13,972 bases of DNA from assembly GCA_021205045.1 (NCBI GenBank), contig JAJPYH010000298.1:1-13972 (forward strand), given 5' to 3'. The DNA is from Lachnospiraceae bacterium. GTDB lineage: Bacteria > Bacillota > Clostridia > Lachnospirales > Lachnospiraceae. The position numbers were made by a program, and so were the translations under genes. This document shows, one piece after another, positions 1 through 7,058 of the stretch (position 1 is its first letter; each line of letters begins with the position of its first letter). The notes beneath the pieces were generated by a model. It was given only the letters and a program-made list of their open reading frames with translations. It was not told where the DNA came from and did no database searches.

Positions 1-21
1 GTATAGCACAAAAGCCATTAT

Positions 22-50
22 TTGGCCAGTTATTTATTTTATGTTATACT
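22..50 (+). promoter_or_regulatory. Promoter for the aspS leader and operon
   Basis: A TTGGCC -35 (22-27) is followed by a 17-nt spacer and a TATACT -10 (45-50). The -10 is preceded by TGT, giving an extended -10. Transcription should begin near 57, leaving a leader of about 218 nt before the aspS start codon. The match to a housekeeping sigma-A promoter is good but has two mismatches at -35 and one at -10. No other candidate this good is seen before aspS. Confidence 0.7.
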
Positions 51-60
51 AGTGAGGCGG

Positions 61-234
61 AGCCTTTGGCGAACACCGGGCTTAGTGAGAAAGTCTATCG
101 AAGCTCTCAGGGATGCCTGAACACTTGGCGAGGTTCTTTCGAGCCTTAGTGTGAAGGTATGCCTTTGGCAGGTCTTTCACGAGCTTAGAGCTTCGATGGG
201 CGGGCCGTGGCACAGGACGGGCTTTGCCCTGTGC
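61..234 (+). promoter_or_regulatory. Structured, modular RNA leader upstream of aspS
   Basis: The leader contains three related modules that begin TTGGC and end CTTAG: 65-85, 124-149 and 164-188. TTAGTG follows the first two. A perfect 11-bp helix (97-107 with 187-197) encloses three arms: CAGG/CCTG at 108-119, ACACT/AGTGT at 121-152 with an inner GGC/GCC, and GAA/TTC at 153-178 with an inner TGCC/GGCA. A separate 7-bp hairpin (210-216 with 228-234) follows. It is not trailed by a U run, so it is not an ordinary terminator. I find no T-box antiterminator consensus, which would be the expected regulator for a tRNA charging operon. The class is unknown to me. It may be a cis-regulator of the operon or a dispersed clostridial repeat that folds. 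Confidence 0.55.
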
Positions 235-274
235 GCAAAAATGAATTTTCGGTATCATGAGGAGGATATTGATT

Positions 275-2020
275 ATGAAAAACTGTTATCGTGACCTGAC
301 GCTGAAGGAAATGACAGAAAGCCGCATCGGAGAAAATCTCCGGGTGGCCGGCTGGGTGGAAAATATCCGCGACCACGGCGGCGTCTCTTTTGTAGACCTG
401 CGGGATATGTACGGCGTGCTTCAGATTGTCATGCGGGACACCTCCCTTCTGCACGGACTGAGTAAGGAGATGTGTATTTCCGTGGAGGGTGTTGTGGAGA
501 AGAGAGATGAGGACACCTACAATCCCCGCATTCCCACCGGCACCATTGAGCTGGAAGCCCATAGCGTGGAGGTGCTGGGCCGGGTCTACCGTCCCCTTCC
601 GTTTGAGATCATGACCTCCAAAGAGACCAGAGAGGATCTGCGCCTGATGTACCGCTATCTGGACTTAAGAAACGCCAAGGTCAGGGACAATATTATTTTC
701 CGCTCCCAGGTCATCGCTTTTTTGCGGCAGAAAATGACGGATCTGGGCTTTCTGGAGATTCAGACGCCGATTTTGTGCGTCTCCAGCCCTGAGGGAGCCA
801 GAGATTTCATCGTGCCCTCCCACAAATATAAGGGAAAGTTCTATGCCCTGCCCCAGGCGCCTCAGCAGTACAAGCAGCTGCTGATGGCCTCCGGCTTTGA
901 CAGGTATTTTCAGATTGCCCCCTGTTTTCGGGATGAGGACGCCAGGGCGGACCGTTCCCCGGGAGAATTTTATCAGCTGGACTTTGAGATGAGCTTCGCT
1001 ACTCAGGAAGATGTGTTTGCGGTGGGCGAGGAAGTGCTCTCCGCCACCTTTGAAAAATTCGCGCCCGAGGGCTATGAGATTACCCCCGCGCCTTACCCGA
1101 TTATCAGCTACAGGCAGGCCATGCTGGAATTCGGCACGGACAAGCCGGATCTGAGGAATCCGCTGCGCATCCTGGATCTGACGGACTTTTTCCAGAAATG
1201 TACCTTCCGGGCCTTTTTGAAAAAAACAGTCCGCTCCATCACGGTTCACTCGGAAATGAGCAAGGGCTTCCACGAAAAGCTTTTACAGTTTGCGGTATCC
1301 TTAGGAATGGGCGGCCTGGGCTATCTGGAGGTGATGGAGGACGGCTCCTACAAGGGCCCCATCGACAAATTTATTCCGGGAGAGCTGAAGGAAGAGCTGA
1401 GATCGTTAGCAGGACTGACGCCCGGCGACACCATCTTTTTCATCGCGGACAGAGAGGATATGGCCAACTATTACGCGGGCAAAATCCGCAATGAGCTGGG
1501 CGACAAGCTGGGACTGACGGAGAAAAAAGCCTTCCGCTTCTGCTACATCAACGACTTCCCCATGTATGAGCTGGATCCGGAAACCAGAAAGATCGGCTTC
1601 ACCCACAACCCCTTCTCCATGCCCCAGGGCGGACTGGAAGCATTGCAGACAAAGAACCCGCTGGAGGTGCTGGCCTATCAGTACGATATCGTGTGCAACG
1701 GCGTGGAGCTGTCCAGCGGCGCGGTGCGCAATCACGACATGAAGATCATGGAGAAAGCTTTTGAGATCGCGGGCTACGATAAGGAAACCCTGAAGACCAA
1801 ATTCGGGGCCCTCTATGAGGCCTTCCAGTTCGGCGCGCCGCCCCACGCGGGCATGGCGCCGGGCATCGACCGGATGCTGATGCTGTTGAAGGAGGAGAGC
1901 AATATCCGTGAGGTCATCGCCTTCCCGCTCAACAGCTCCGCCCAGGACCTGATGTGCTCCGCTCCCGGCGAGGTGACAGAGCAGCAGCTGCGGGAAGTGC
2001 ACATTAAGGTGAGGGATTAA
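275..2020 (+). CDS. aspS: Aspartyl-tRNA synthetase, probably non-discriminating
   Basis: This cytoplasmic class II synthetase attaches aspartate to tRNA(Asp), and perhaps to tRNA(Asn). The protein is 581 aa from the ATG at 275, which has AGGAGG 9 nt upstream. An in-frame ATG at 257 overlaps that ribosome site and is rejected. Residues 1 to about 115 form the OB-fold anticodon domain. The flipping-loop-like ALPQAPQ precedes motif 2 (FRDEDARADRSPGEF, from 218). A bacterial GAD insertion covers about 305-420, and motif 3 is GIDR at 530-533. The SPGEFYQLD form of motif 2 recalls the alphaproteobacterial type more than the usual Firmicutes QPEFTQLD. H34 sits where, as I recall, Pseudomonas aeruginosa AspRS has the H31 that permits tRNA(Asn) charging; the second site is D80, neither the permissive Gly nor the restrictive Lys. 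The gatCAB genes directly downstream fit an indirect Asn-tRNA route. Confidence 0.95.
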   Translation: MKNCYRDLTLKEMTESRIGENLRVAGWVENIRDHGGVSFVDLRDMYGVLQIVMRDTSLLHGLSKEMCISVEGVVEKRDEDTYNPRIPTGTIELEAHSVEVLGRVYRPLPFEIMTSKETREDLRLMYRYLDLRNAKVRDNIIFRSQVIAFLRQKMTDLGFLEIQTPILCVSSPEGARDFIVPSHKYKGKFYALPQAPQQYKQLLMASGFDRYFQIAPCFRDEDARADRSPGEFYQLDFEMSFATQEDVFAVGEEVLSATFEKFAPEGYEITPAPYPIISYRQAMLEFGTDKPDLRNPLRILDLTDFFQKCTFRAFLKKTVRSITVHSEMSKGFHEKLLQFAVSLGMGGLGYLEVMEDGSYKGPIDKFIPGELKEELRSLAGLTPGDTIFFIADREDMANYYAGKIRNELGDKLGLTEKKAFRFCYINDFPMYELDPETRKIGFTHNPFSMPQGGLEALQTKNPLEVLAYQYDIVCNGVELSSGAVRNHDMKIMEKAFEIAGYDKETLKTKFGALYEAFQFGAPPHAGMAPGIDRMLMLLKEESNIREVIAFPLNSSAQDLMCSAPGEVTEQQLREVHIKVRD

Positions 2021-2054
2021 AACTGCGATAAAGCGATGAATTGCAAAGTAAGCA

Positions 2055-2153
2055 GGAGCTATTCCTCTATAAAAAGCTAAAGCGAAGATTAACGATGAGT
2101 TTTTGGCAGCATGCATTCATACTGAGCTGTGCTTTGTATAAAGGAACAGCTCC
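2055..2153 (+). repeat. Long imperfect inverted repeat in the aspS-gatC gap
   Basis: The arms 2055-2077 and 2131-2153 are reverse complements at 20 of 23 positions, with a 53-nt spacer. The right arm can also fold locally: GAGCTGT at 2124-2130 pairs with ACAGCTC at 2146-2152, with an inner CTTT/AAAG. The long and short helices therefore exclude each other. The gap between the two genes is 172 nt and holds no convincing ORF. I see no good promoter or U-rich terminator in it. It could be an RNA switch or processing site within the operon, or a small decayed repeat; no flanking target duplication is visible. Confidence 0.55.
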
Positions 2154-2192
2154 GGAAATTGTGGTGTTTTTAGTTGAAGGCAGGGAGACGAT

Positions 2193-2486
2193 ATGGCAAA
2201 TATAATTTCGGATGAGACAATTGAGTATGTCAGCATTCTGGCAAAGCTGGACCTTTCTGAGGAGCAGAAGGAGGCGGCCAAAAGAGACATGGGCCGGATG
2301 CTGGATTATATTGACAAGCTGAATGAGTTGGATACAGAGGGCGTGGAGCCCATGTCCCATGTGTTCCCGGTGCAGAATGTGTTCCGGGAGGATGTGGTGA
2401 CCAACGGGGACGACAGCGAGAGACTTCTGTCCAACGCACCGGAGGAACAGGACAATATGTTTGTAGTGCCGAGGACGTTTGAATAG
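2193..2486 (+). CDS. gatC: Asp/Glu-tRNA amidotransferase subunit C
   Basis: GatC is the small stabilising subunit that wraps between GatA and GatB in the amidotransferase converting Glu-tRNA(Gln) and/or Asp-tRNA(Asn) to the amide forms. The protein is 97 aa, the usual family length. It shows the typical N-terminal helix with the ETIEYVSILAKLDLSEEQ pattern and the late VEPMSHVFPVQNVFREDVV segment, followed by a PRTFE tail as in other GatC proteins. AGGGAG lies 5 nt before the ATG. It starts the gatCAB block 172 nt after aspS, with gatA 115 nt downstream. Confidence 0.94.
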   Translation: MANIISDETIEYVSILAKLDLSEEQKEAAKRDMGRMLDYIDKLNELDTEGVEPMSHVFPVQNVFREDVVTNGDDSERLLSNAPEEQDNMFVVPRTFE

Positions 2487-2601
2487 GGGAAATGCAAAGG
2501 GCCGCGGAAAATATATAAACTATTTCGCTCGGTTTTGCAATGACCAGCATTCTTTCGCAACAATTCAGCAGAGCGGTATCAATAACAGTGAGGAAACGAG
2601 A

Positions 2602-4173
2602 ATGGATTTATTATCAATGACAGCGGTGGAATTATCCCAGGCAATCCGGGAGGGCCGTACAACTGCCCCCGAAGCGCTGGCAGCAGTCTTTGCACAGATC
2701 GAGGCAAAGGAGGAGACGCTCCACTGCTATATCACCATCGAGAAAGAAAAAGCCATGCAAAGGGCACAGGAAGTACAGGCGAAAATCGAGGCCGGAGAGC
2801 TGATCGGGCCGCTGGCGGGAGTGCCGGTGGCGATCAAGGACAACCTCTGTACTGAGGGAACTCTAACTACCTGCGGTTCCAGAATTCTGGAAAATTTTGT
2901 GCCCACCTTTTCCGCGGAGGCCGTGGAACTGTTAAAGAACGCGGGAGCGGTGATTATCGGCAAGACCAACATGGACGAATTTGCCATGGGGTCCACCACG
3001 GAGACCTCTTATTTTGGCGTGACCAGAAATCCGGCGGATCCTGCCAGGGTGCCCGGGGGCTCTTCCGGCGGCTCCGCCGCTGCCGTGGCCGCAGGCGAAT
3101 GCTTTTTTGCCCTGGGCTCTGATACCGGAGGCAGCATTCGTCAGCCCGCGGGATACTGCGGTGTGGTGGGTATGAAGCCCACCTACGGCACCGTCTCCCG
3201 TTATGGGCTTGTGGCATACGGTTCCTCTCTGGATCAGATCGGGCCATTGACGAAGGATGTGGCGGACTGCGCCGCGGTGCTGTCTGTGATCGCTTCCCAT
3301 GATGAGAAGGATTCCACCTCCATGAAGCGGGAGGATACGGATTTTACCTCCGCCCTTGTGCGGGACGTGAAAGGGCTGAAAATCGGCATTCCCAGGGATT
3401 ATTTCTCTGAAGGGCTGGATTCGCAGGTAAAGGAGGCAGTCCTGAAAGCCGCGAAGGTACTGGAAGCAAACGGAGCCGTTCTGGAAGAATTTGATCTGAG
3501 TCTGGTGGATTACGCCATTCCCACCTATTACACCATCGCTGCGGCGGAGGCCAGCTCCAATCTGGAACGCTTTGACGGTATCAAATACGGTTACCGGGCT
3601 GACGCGGAGGGGCTCCATCAGATGTACAAAAAGACCCGCTCCCAGGGCTTCGGCGAGGAGGTCAAGCGCCGCATCATGCTGGGCAGCTTCGTACTCAGCA
3701 GCGGCTACTATGACGCCTATTATCTGAAGGCGCTGAAGGTCAAGGCCATGATCAAAAAAGCCTTCGATGATGCCTTTGTCCGATACGATCTGATCCTTGG
3801 GCCGGTATCCCCCACCACAGCGCCCCGGCTGGGAGAAAGCCTGTCCGATCCTTTGAAAATGTATCTGGGCGATATCTACACCATTTCCGTGAACCTGGCG
3901 GGGCTGCCGGCCATCAGCCTGCCCTGCGGCCGGGACGATCAGGGACTGCCCATCGGTTTACAGCTGATCGGCGACTGTTTCTCGGAGAAAACACTGATCC
4001 GGGCGGCCTACACCTGTGAGCAGGCGGTGAAAAGCGCGGGAGAGGCTGATGCGGGGCAGAATACTCCCGGGGAATCGGCTGTGAAAGACGGAGAAAATCC
4101 TCAGACTGTGAAAGACGAAACAGTGGCAGACAGCAAAACAGGCGTTATGACATCCGCCGGAAAGGAGGCCTGA
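2602..4173 (+). CDS. gatA: Asp/Glu-tRNA amidotransferase subunit A (glutamine amidase)
   Basis: GatA hydrolyses glutamine and passes ammonia to GatB. The amidase Ser-cisSer-Lys triad is intact: K79 in VAIKD, S154 in GGSSGGS and S178 in DTGGSIRQ. These match, number for number, the positions I recall for Staphylococcus aureus GatA. The chosen ATG at 2602 has GTGAGG about 8 nt upstream and gives 523 aa. A longer in-frame reading from a TTG at 2479 would overlap the gatC end and has no family-like sequence. Family members are usually about 485-490 aa; the excess is a hydrophilic, acidic C-terminal tail from about 478 to 523. The stop is 2 nt before gatB, whose ribosome site lies inside the last gatA codons, so the two are translationally coupled. 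Confidence 0.96.
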   Translation: MDLLSMTAVELSQAIREGRTTAPEALAAVFAQIEAKEETLHCYITIEKEKAMQRAQEVQAKIEAGELIGPLAGVPVAIKDNLCTEGTLTTCGSRILENFVPTFSAEAVELLKNAGAVIIGKTNMDEFAMGSTTETSYFGVTRNPADPARVPGGSSGGSAAAVAAGECFFALGSDTGGSIRQPAGYCGVVGMKPTYGTVSRYGLVAYGSSLDQIGPLTKDVADCAAVLSVIASHDEKDSTSMKREDTDFTSALVRDVKGLKIGIPRDYFSEGLDSQVKEAVLKAAKVLEANGAVLEEFDLSLVDYAIPTYYTIAAAEASSNLERFDGIKYGYRADAEGLHQMYKKTRSQGFGEEVKRRIMLGSFVLSSGYYDAYYLKALKVKAMIKKAFDDAFVRYDLILGPVSPTTAPRLGESLSDPLKMYLGDIYTISVNLAGLPAISLPCGRDDQGLPIGLQLIGDCFSEKTLIRAAYTCEQAVKSAGEADAGQNTPGESAVKDGENPQTVKDETVADSKTGVMTSAGKEA

Positions 4174-4175
4174 TC

Positions 4176-5609
4176 ATGGCAAAACAATACGAAACCGTAA
4201 TCGGCCTGGAGGTTCATGTGGAGCTTGCCACAAAGACCAAGATTTTCTGCGGCTGTTCCACTGCCTTCGGCGGCGCCCCCAACACCCATACCTGCCCGGT
4301 CTGCACGGGAATGCCGGGAAGTCTTCCGGTGCTCAACCGCAAGGTCCTGGAATATGCCATTGCCGTGGGGCTGGCTACCAACTGCGACATCACAAGATAT
4401 TGCAAATTTGACCGGAAAAATTATTTTTACCCGGATAATCCCCAGAATTATCAAATTTCCCAGCTTTATCTGCCCATCTGCCGCAACGGCCATGTGGAAA
4501 TCGAGGGAAAGGACGGCAAAAAGAACGTGGGTATCCACGAGATTCATATGGAGGAGGATGCGGGAAAGCTGATTCATGACGACTGGGCGGACCGGACCTT
4601 AGTGGATTATAACCGCTCCGGCGTGCCATTGATTGAGATTGTGTCCGAGCCGGATATGCGCTCCGCCGAAGAGGTCATCGCCTATCTGGAAAAGCTGCGG
4701 ATGCTCATCCAGTATCTGGGAGTCAGTGACTGCAAGCTCCAGGAGGGCAGCATGCGGGCGGACGTGAATCTGTCCGTGAGAGAGGCGGGTGCTTCTGAGT
4801 ACGGCACCCGCACGGAGATGAAAAACTTAAATTCCTTCCGCGCCATCTCCCATGCCATCGCGGGAGAGAGGGAGCGTCAGATCGATCTGCTGGAATCTGG
4901 CAGAAAAGTAGTCCAGGAGACCAGGCGCTGGGACGACAATAAGGAAGTCTCCTATCCCATGCGAAGCAAGGAGGATGCTCAGGATTACCGTTATTTCCCG
5001 GATCCGGATCTGACTCCGGTGCGGGTGGATGATGCCTTTTTACAGGAAATCAGAGACAGACAGCCGGAATTTCGGGAGGAGAAGATGGCCCGCTACGCCG
5101 AAGAGTTTGGTCTGCCGGCCTATGATATTGAAATCCTGACCGGCGAGAAGGCTCTGGCGGATCTCTTTGAGCAGACCACGGCCATCTGCGGAAAGCCCAA
5201 ACAGGTGTCCAACTGGCTCATGGGCGAGACCCTGCGTCTGTGCCGTGAGAAAAATGTGGATGCTTCCGACCTGTGCTTTGGCCCTGAAAACCTGGCAAAG
5301 CTCATTGATCTTGTGGAGCAGAAAGCCATCAACGGTTCTGTGGCCAAGGAAGTCTTTGAAGTGATGTTTGAGGAAAATATCGACCCGGTAAGCTATGTGG
5401 AAGAGAAGGGTCTGAAAACCGTGGGAGATGAGGGACTTTTAAGAAAGACAGTGGAGGAAGTGCTGCAGAATAATCCTCAGTCTGTGTCCGACTATAAGGG
5501 AGGCAAACAGAAAGCCCTGGGCTTCCTGGTGGGCCAGACCATGAAGGCCATGAAGGGCAAGGCTGACCCGGCGATGGTGAATCAATTATTGAAGGAATTT
5601 CTGGGGTGA
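4176..5609 (+). CDS. gatB: Asp/Glu-tRNA amidotransferase subunit B
   Basis: GatB binds the mischarged tRNA and carries out the ATP-dependent activation and amidation of its Glu or Asp. The 477-aa length is normal. The N terminus YETVIGLEVHVEL is diagnostic. Cysteines C25, C27, C40 and C43 form the zinc site, followed by YPDNPQNYQISQ (85-95), EIHMEEDAGK (122-131) and DYRYFPDPDL (270-279) of the catalytic cradle. The C-terminal third from about 327 is the helical YqeY-like tRNA-binding tail. AAAGGAGG at 4161-4168 lies 7 nt before the ATG and within gatA. It is the last gene before the convergent terminator region. Confidence 0.97.
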   Translation: MAKQYETVIGLEVHVELATKTKIFCGCSTAFGGAPNTHTCPVCTGMPGSLPVLNRKVLEYAIAVGLATNCDITRYCKFDRKNYFYPDNPQNYQISQLYLPICRNGHVEIEGKDGKKNVGIHEIHMEEDAGKLIHDDWADRTLVDYNRSGVPLIEIVSEPDMRSAEEVIAYLEKLRMLIQYLGVSDCKLQEGSMRADVNLSVREAGASEYGTRTEMKNLNSFRAISHAIAGERERQIDLLESGRKVVQETRRWDDNKEVSYPMRSKEDAQDYRYFPDPDLTPVRVDDAFLQEIRDRQPEFREEKMARYAEEFGLPAYDIEILTGEKALADLFEQTTAICGKPKQVSNWLMGETLRLCREKNVDASDLCFGPENLAKLIDLVEQKAINGSVAKEVFEVMFEENIDPVSYVEEKGLKTVGDEGLLRKTVEEVLQNNPQSVSDYKGGKQKALGFLVGQTMKAMKGKADPAMVNQLLKEFLG

Positions 5610-5720
5610 TTGCGCATGTGAGACGTCTGAAGGGCTTTTCGCACACCTGCGGGGATCTGTAAAGGAGAGGAAGGCGGTTGTGCTGTAAGCTCTTAAAAAT
5701 ATGACGGAATAAGATACAGG

Positions 5721-5770
5721 AAAGGCATAAACTGTTCCACACGGCGTGAGCGAAGCAGTTTATGCCTTTT
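5721..5770 (+). terminator. Intrinsic terminator after gatB
   Basis: A perfect 14-bp stem pairs 5721-5734 (AAAGGCATAAACTG) with 5756-5769. The 21-nt loop can itself pair CAC with GTG. The stem ends in a TTTT tract on the plus strand, as expected for the aspS-gatCAB message. Because the left arm starts with AAA, it can also act in the opposite direction on transcripts from prs, though with a shorter U run. Confidence 0.85.
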
Positions 5771-5784
5771 ATAGTGAATGTTAT

Positions 5785-5867
5785 AAAGGCGTTCAGGAAC
5801 TGTAAAGGTTCATTCTGTAAACGTTCCTTACTAAAGTCGTTTCTTATCGGTGTTATGCCGCCTTTTT
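5785..5867. repeat. Nested inverted repeats between the convergent operons
   Basis: AAAGGCG (5785-5791) is complementary to CGCCTTT (5859-5865). Inside it, AGGAAC (5795-5800) pairs with GTTCCT (5823-5828). On the plus strand the outer arm runs into TTTTTT just before the prs stop, so this may be a back-up terminator for the gatB transcript. The helix is long-range and much weaker than the one at 5721-5770. No ORF of note lies in the 258-nt gap. Confidence 0.35.
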
Positions 5868-7055
5868 TCAGATATCTTCCCCGGCTTTATAACGCGCCAC
5901 TACCCGGTGAATTCTTGCCACCGGATCCAGCAGCTCGCTGATGGAGGAATCGTGATTCAGCGTATCGATCAGGTAGGCGATATACTTGCTCAGGTCTGTG
6001 CTCAGATACCATTCCTTCTGCAAAAGCTCCGGCTTCTGATAGATCAGATTGGTGGTCAGCACCCGGGTAATGATCCCGTCCTCATAGGCTTTGTCAAAGG
6101 CTTCCAGTCCGTTGGTAAACAGGCCGAAGGTGGCGAAGATAAAGATCCTGCCGGCCTTGCGCGCCTTCAGTGCGGCGGCCACCTCCAGGACAGACTCACC
6201 GGAGGAAATCATATCGTCGATGATAATTATATCCTTGCCTTCCACATCAGAGCCCAGAAATTCGTGGGCCAGAATGGGATTGCGGCCGTTCTCCACCCGG
6301 GTGTAATCCCGGCGTTTATAAAACATACCCATGTCCAGTCCAAGCACGTTGGCCACATAGATGGCCCGCTTCATGCCCCCCTCATCAGGGGAAATCACCA
6401 TCATGTGTCCGGCATCAATCTGCAGATCCTTTACATGGCGAAGCAGATTTTTGATAAACTGATAGCTGGCCGGCGCGTTCTCAAAGCCGTTTAACGGAAT
6501 TGCGTTCTGCACTCTGGGGTCGTGGGCGTCAAAGGTGATGATGTGATCCACACCCATTTTTACCAGCTCCTGCAGGGCAATGGCGCAGTCTAAGGATTCT
6601 CTGGCGCTTCTCTTGTGCTGCCTGCTCTCATACAGATAGGGCATAATGACAGTGATGCGCCTGGCCTTCCCTCCCACGGCGGCGATGATACGCTTTAAGT
6701 CCTGATAATGATCGTCGGGGGACATATGATTGTCATCCCCGAACAGGGAATAGGTCATGCTGTGATTGGTCACATCCACCATGATGTACAGATCGTAACC
6801 GCGCACGGATTCCTGGATGACTCCCTTGCCCTCTCCGGAGCCAAAACGGGGAGTGTTGGCTTTCAGGAGATAGGTCTTGCGCTGGTAACCGGCGAAAGGC
6901 AGACTGTCTTTGTGCTCACTTTCCCGCTCCTCCCTCCATTTTACCAGATAGGTGTCCACCTTCTGGCTTAAAGATTCACAGCTTCTCAGCGCAATAATGC
7001 CCAGAGTCCCCACGGGTATGGTATTCAGGTTGCGTTCTTCTTCGGCAATGGCCAC
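5868..7055 (-). CDS. prs: Divergent ribose-phosphate pyrophosphokinase-like protein
   Basis: The expected reaction is ribose 5-phosphate plus ATP to PRPP and AMP, feeding nucleotide, His and Trp synthesis. The 395-aa protein is about 80 aa longer than classical Prs (about 315), with the extra at the N terminus. Recognisable parts are MPYLYESRQHKRSARES (138-154, the position of the usual PYYGYARQDRK), FDAHDPRVQ (175-183), SPDEGG (222-227), a RRDY loop (248-251) and the PRPP-binding DDMISSGES (280-288). Each differs from the classical consensus (LDLHA.QIQGFF, VSPDHGG, DDMIDTGGT). Translation starts at a GTG with GAGG 8 nt upstream; the start lies 3 nt after the dnaC stop, so coupling is likely. 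It could be a true PRPP synthase of a clostridial branch or a related phosphoribosyl enzyme. The family call is firm; the exact activity is less so. Confidence 0.82.
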   Translation of the reverse strand: MAIAEEERNLNTIPVGTLGIIALRSCESLSQKVDTYLVKWREERESEHKDSLPFAGYQRKTYLLKANTPRFGSGEGKGVIQESVRGYDLYIMVDVTNHSMTYSLFGDDNHMSPDDHYQDLKRIIAAVGGKARRITVIMPYLYESRQHKRSARESLDCAIALQELVKMGVDHIITFDAHDPRVQNAIPLNGFENAPASYQFIKNLLRHVKDLQIDAGHMMVISPDEGGMKRAIYVANVLGLDMGMFYKRRDYTRVENGRNPILAHEFLGSDVEGKDIIIIDDMISSGESVLEVAAALKARKAGRIFIFATFGLFTNGLEAFDKAYEDGIITRVLTTNLIYQKPELLQKEWYLSTDLSKYIAYLIDTLNHDSSISELLDPVARIHRVVARYKAGEDI

Positions 7056-7058
7056 TGC

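Noticed and set aside
1..274. T-box riboswitch before aspS
   Set aside because: Expected from related transamidation operons, but no antiterminator consensus of the AGGGTGGNACCGCG type and no terminator with a U run can be found.
257..274. Upstream ATG at 257 as the aspS start
   Set aside because: The AGGAGG ribosome site (260-265) lies inside this extension and is ideally spaced for the ATG at 275.
2479..2601. N-terminally extended GatA from the TTG at 2479
   Set aside because: It overlaps the end of gatC, lacks a ribosome site and adds 41 residues without family resemblance; the ATG at 2602 gives catalytic residues at the usual numbers.
5850..6494. Long plus-strand open frame opposite prs
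   Set aside because: It lies antisense to a clear Prs-family gene and has no family motifs or ribosome site; it is a by-product of codon use on the other strand.
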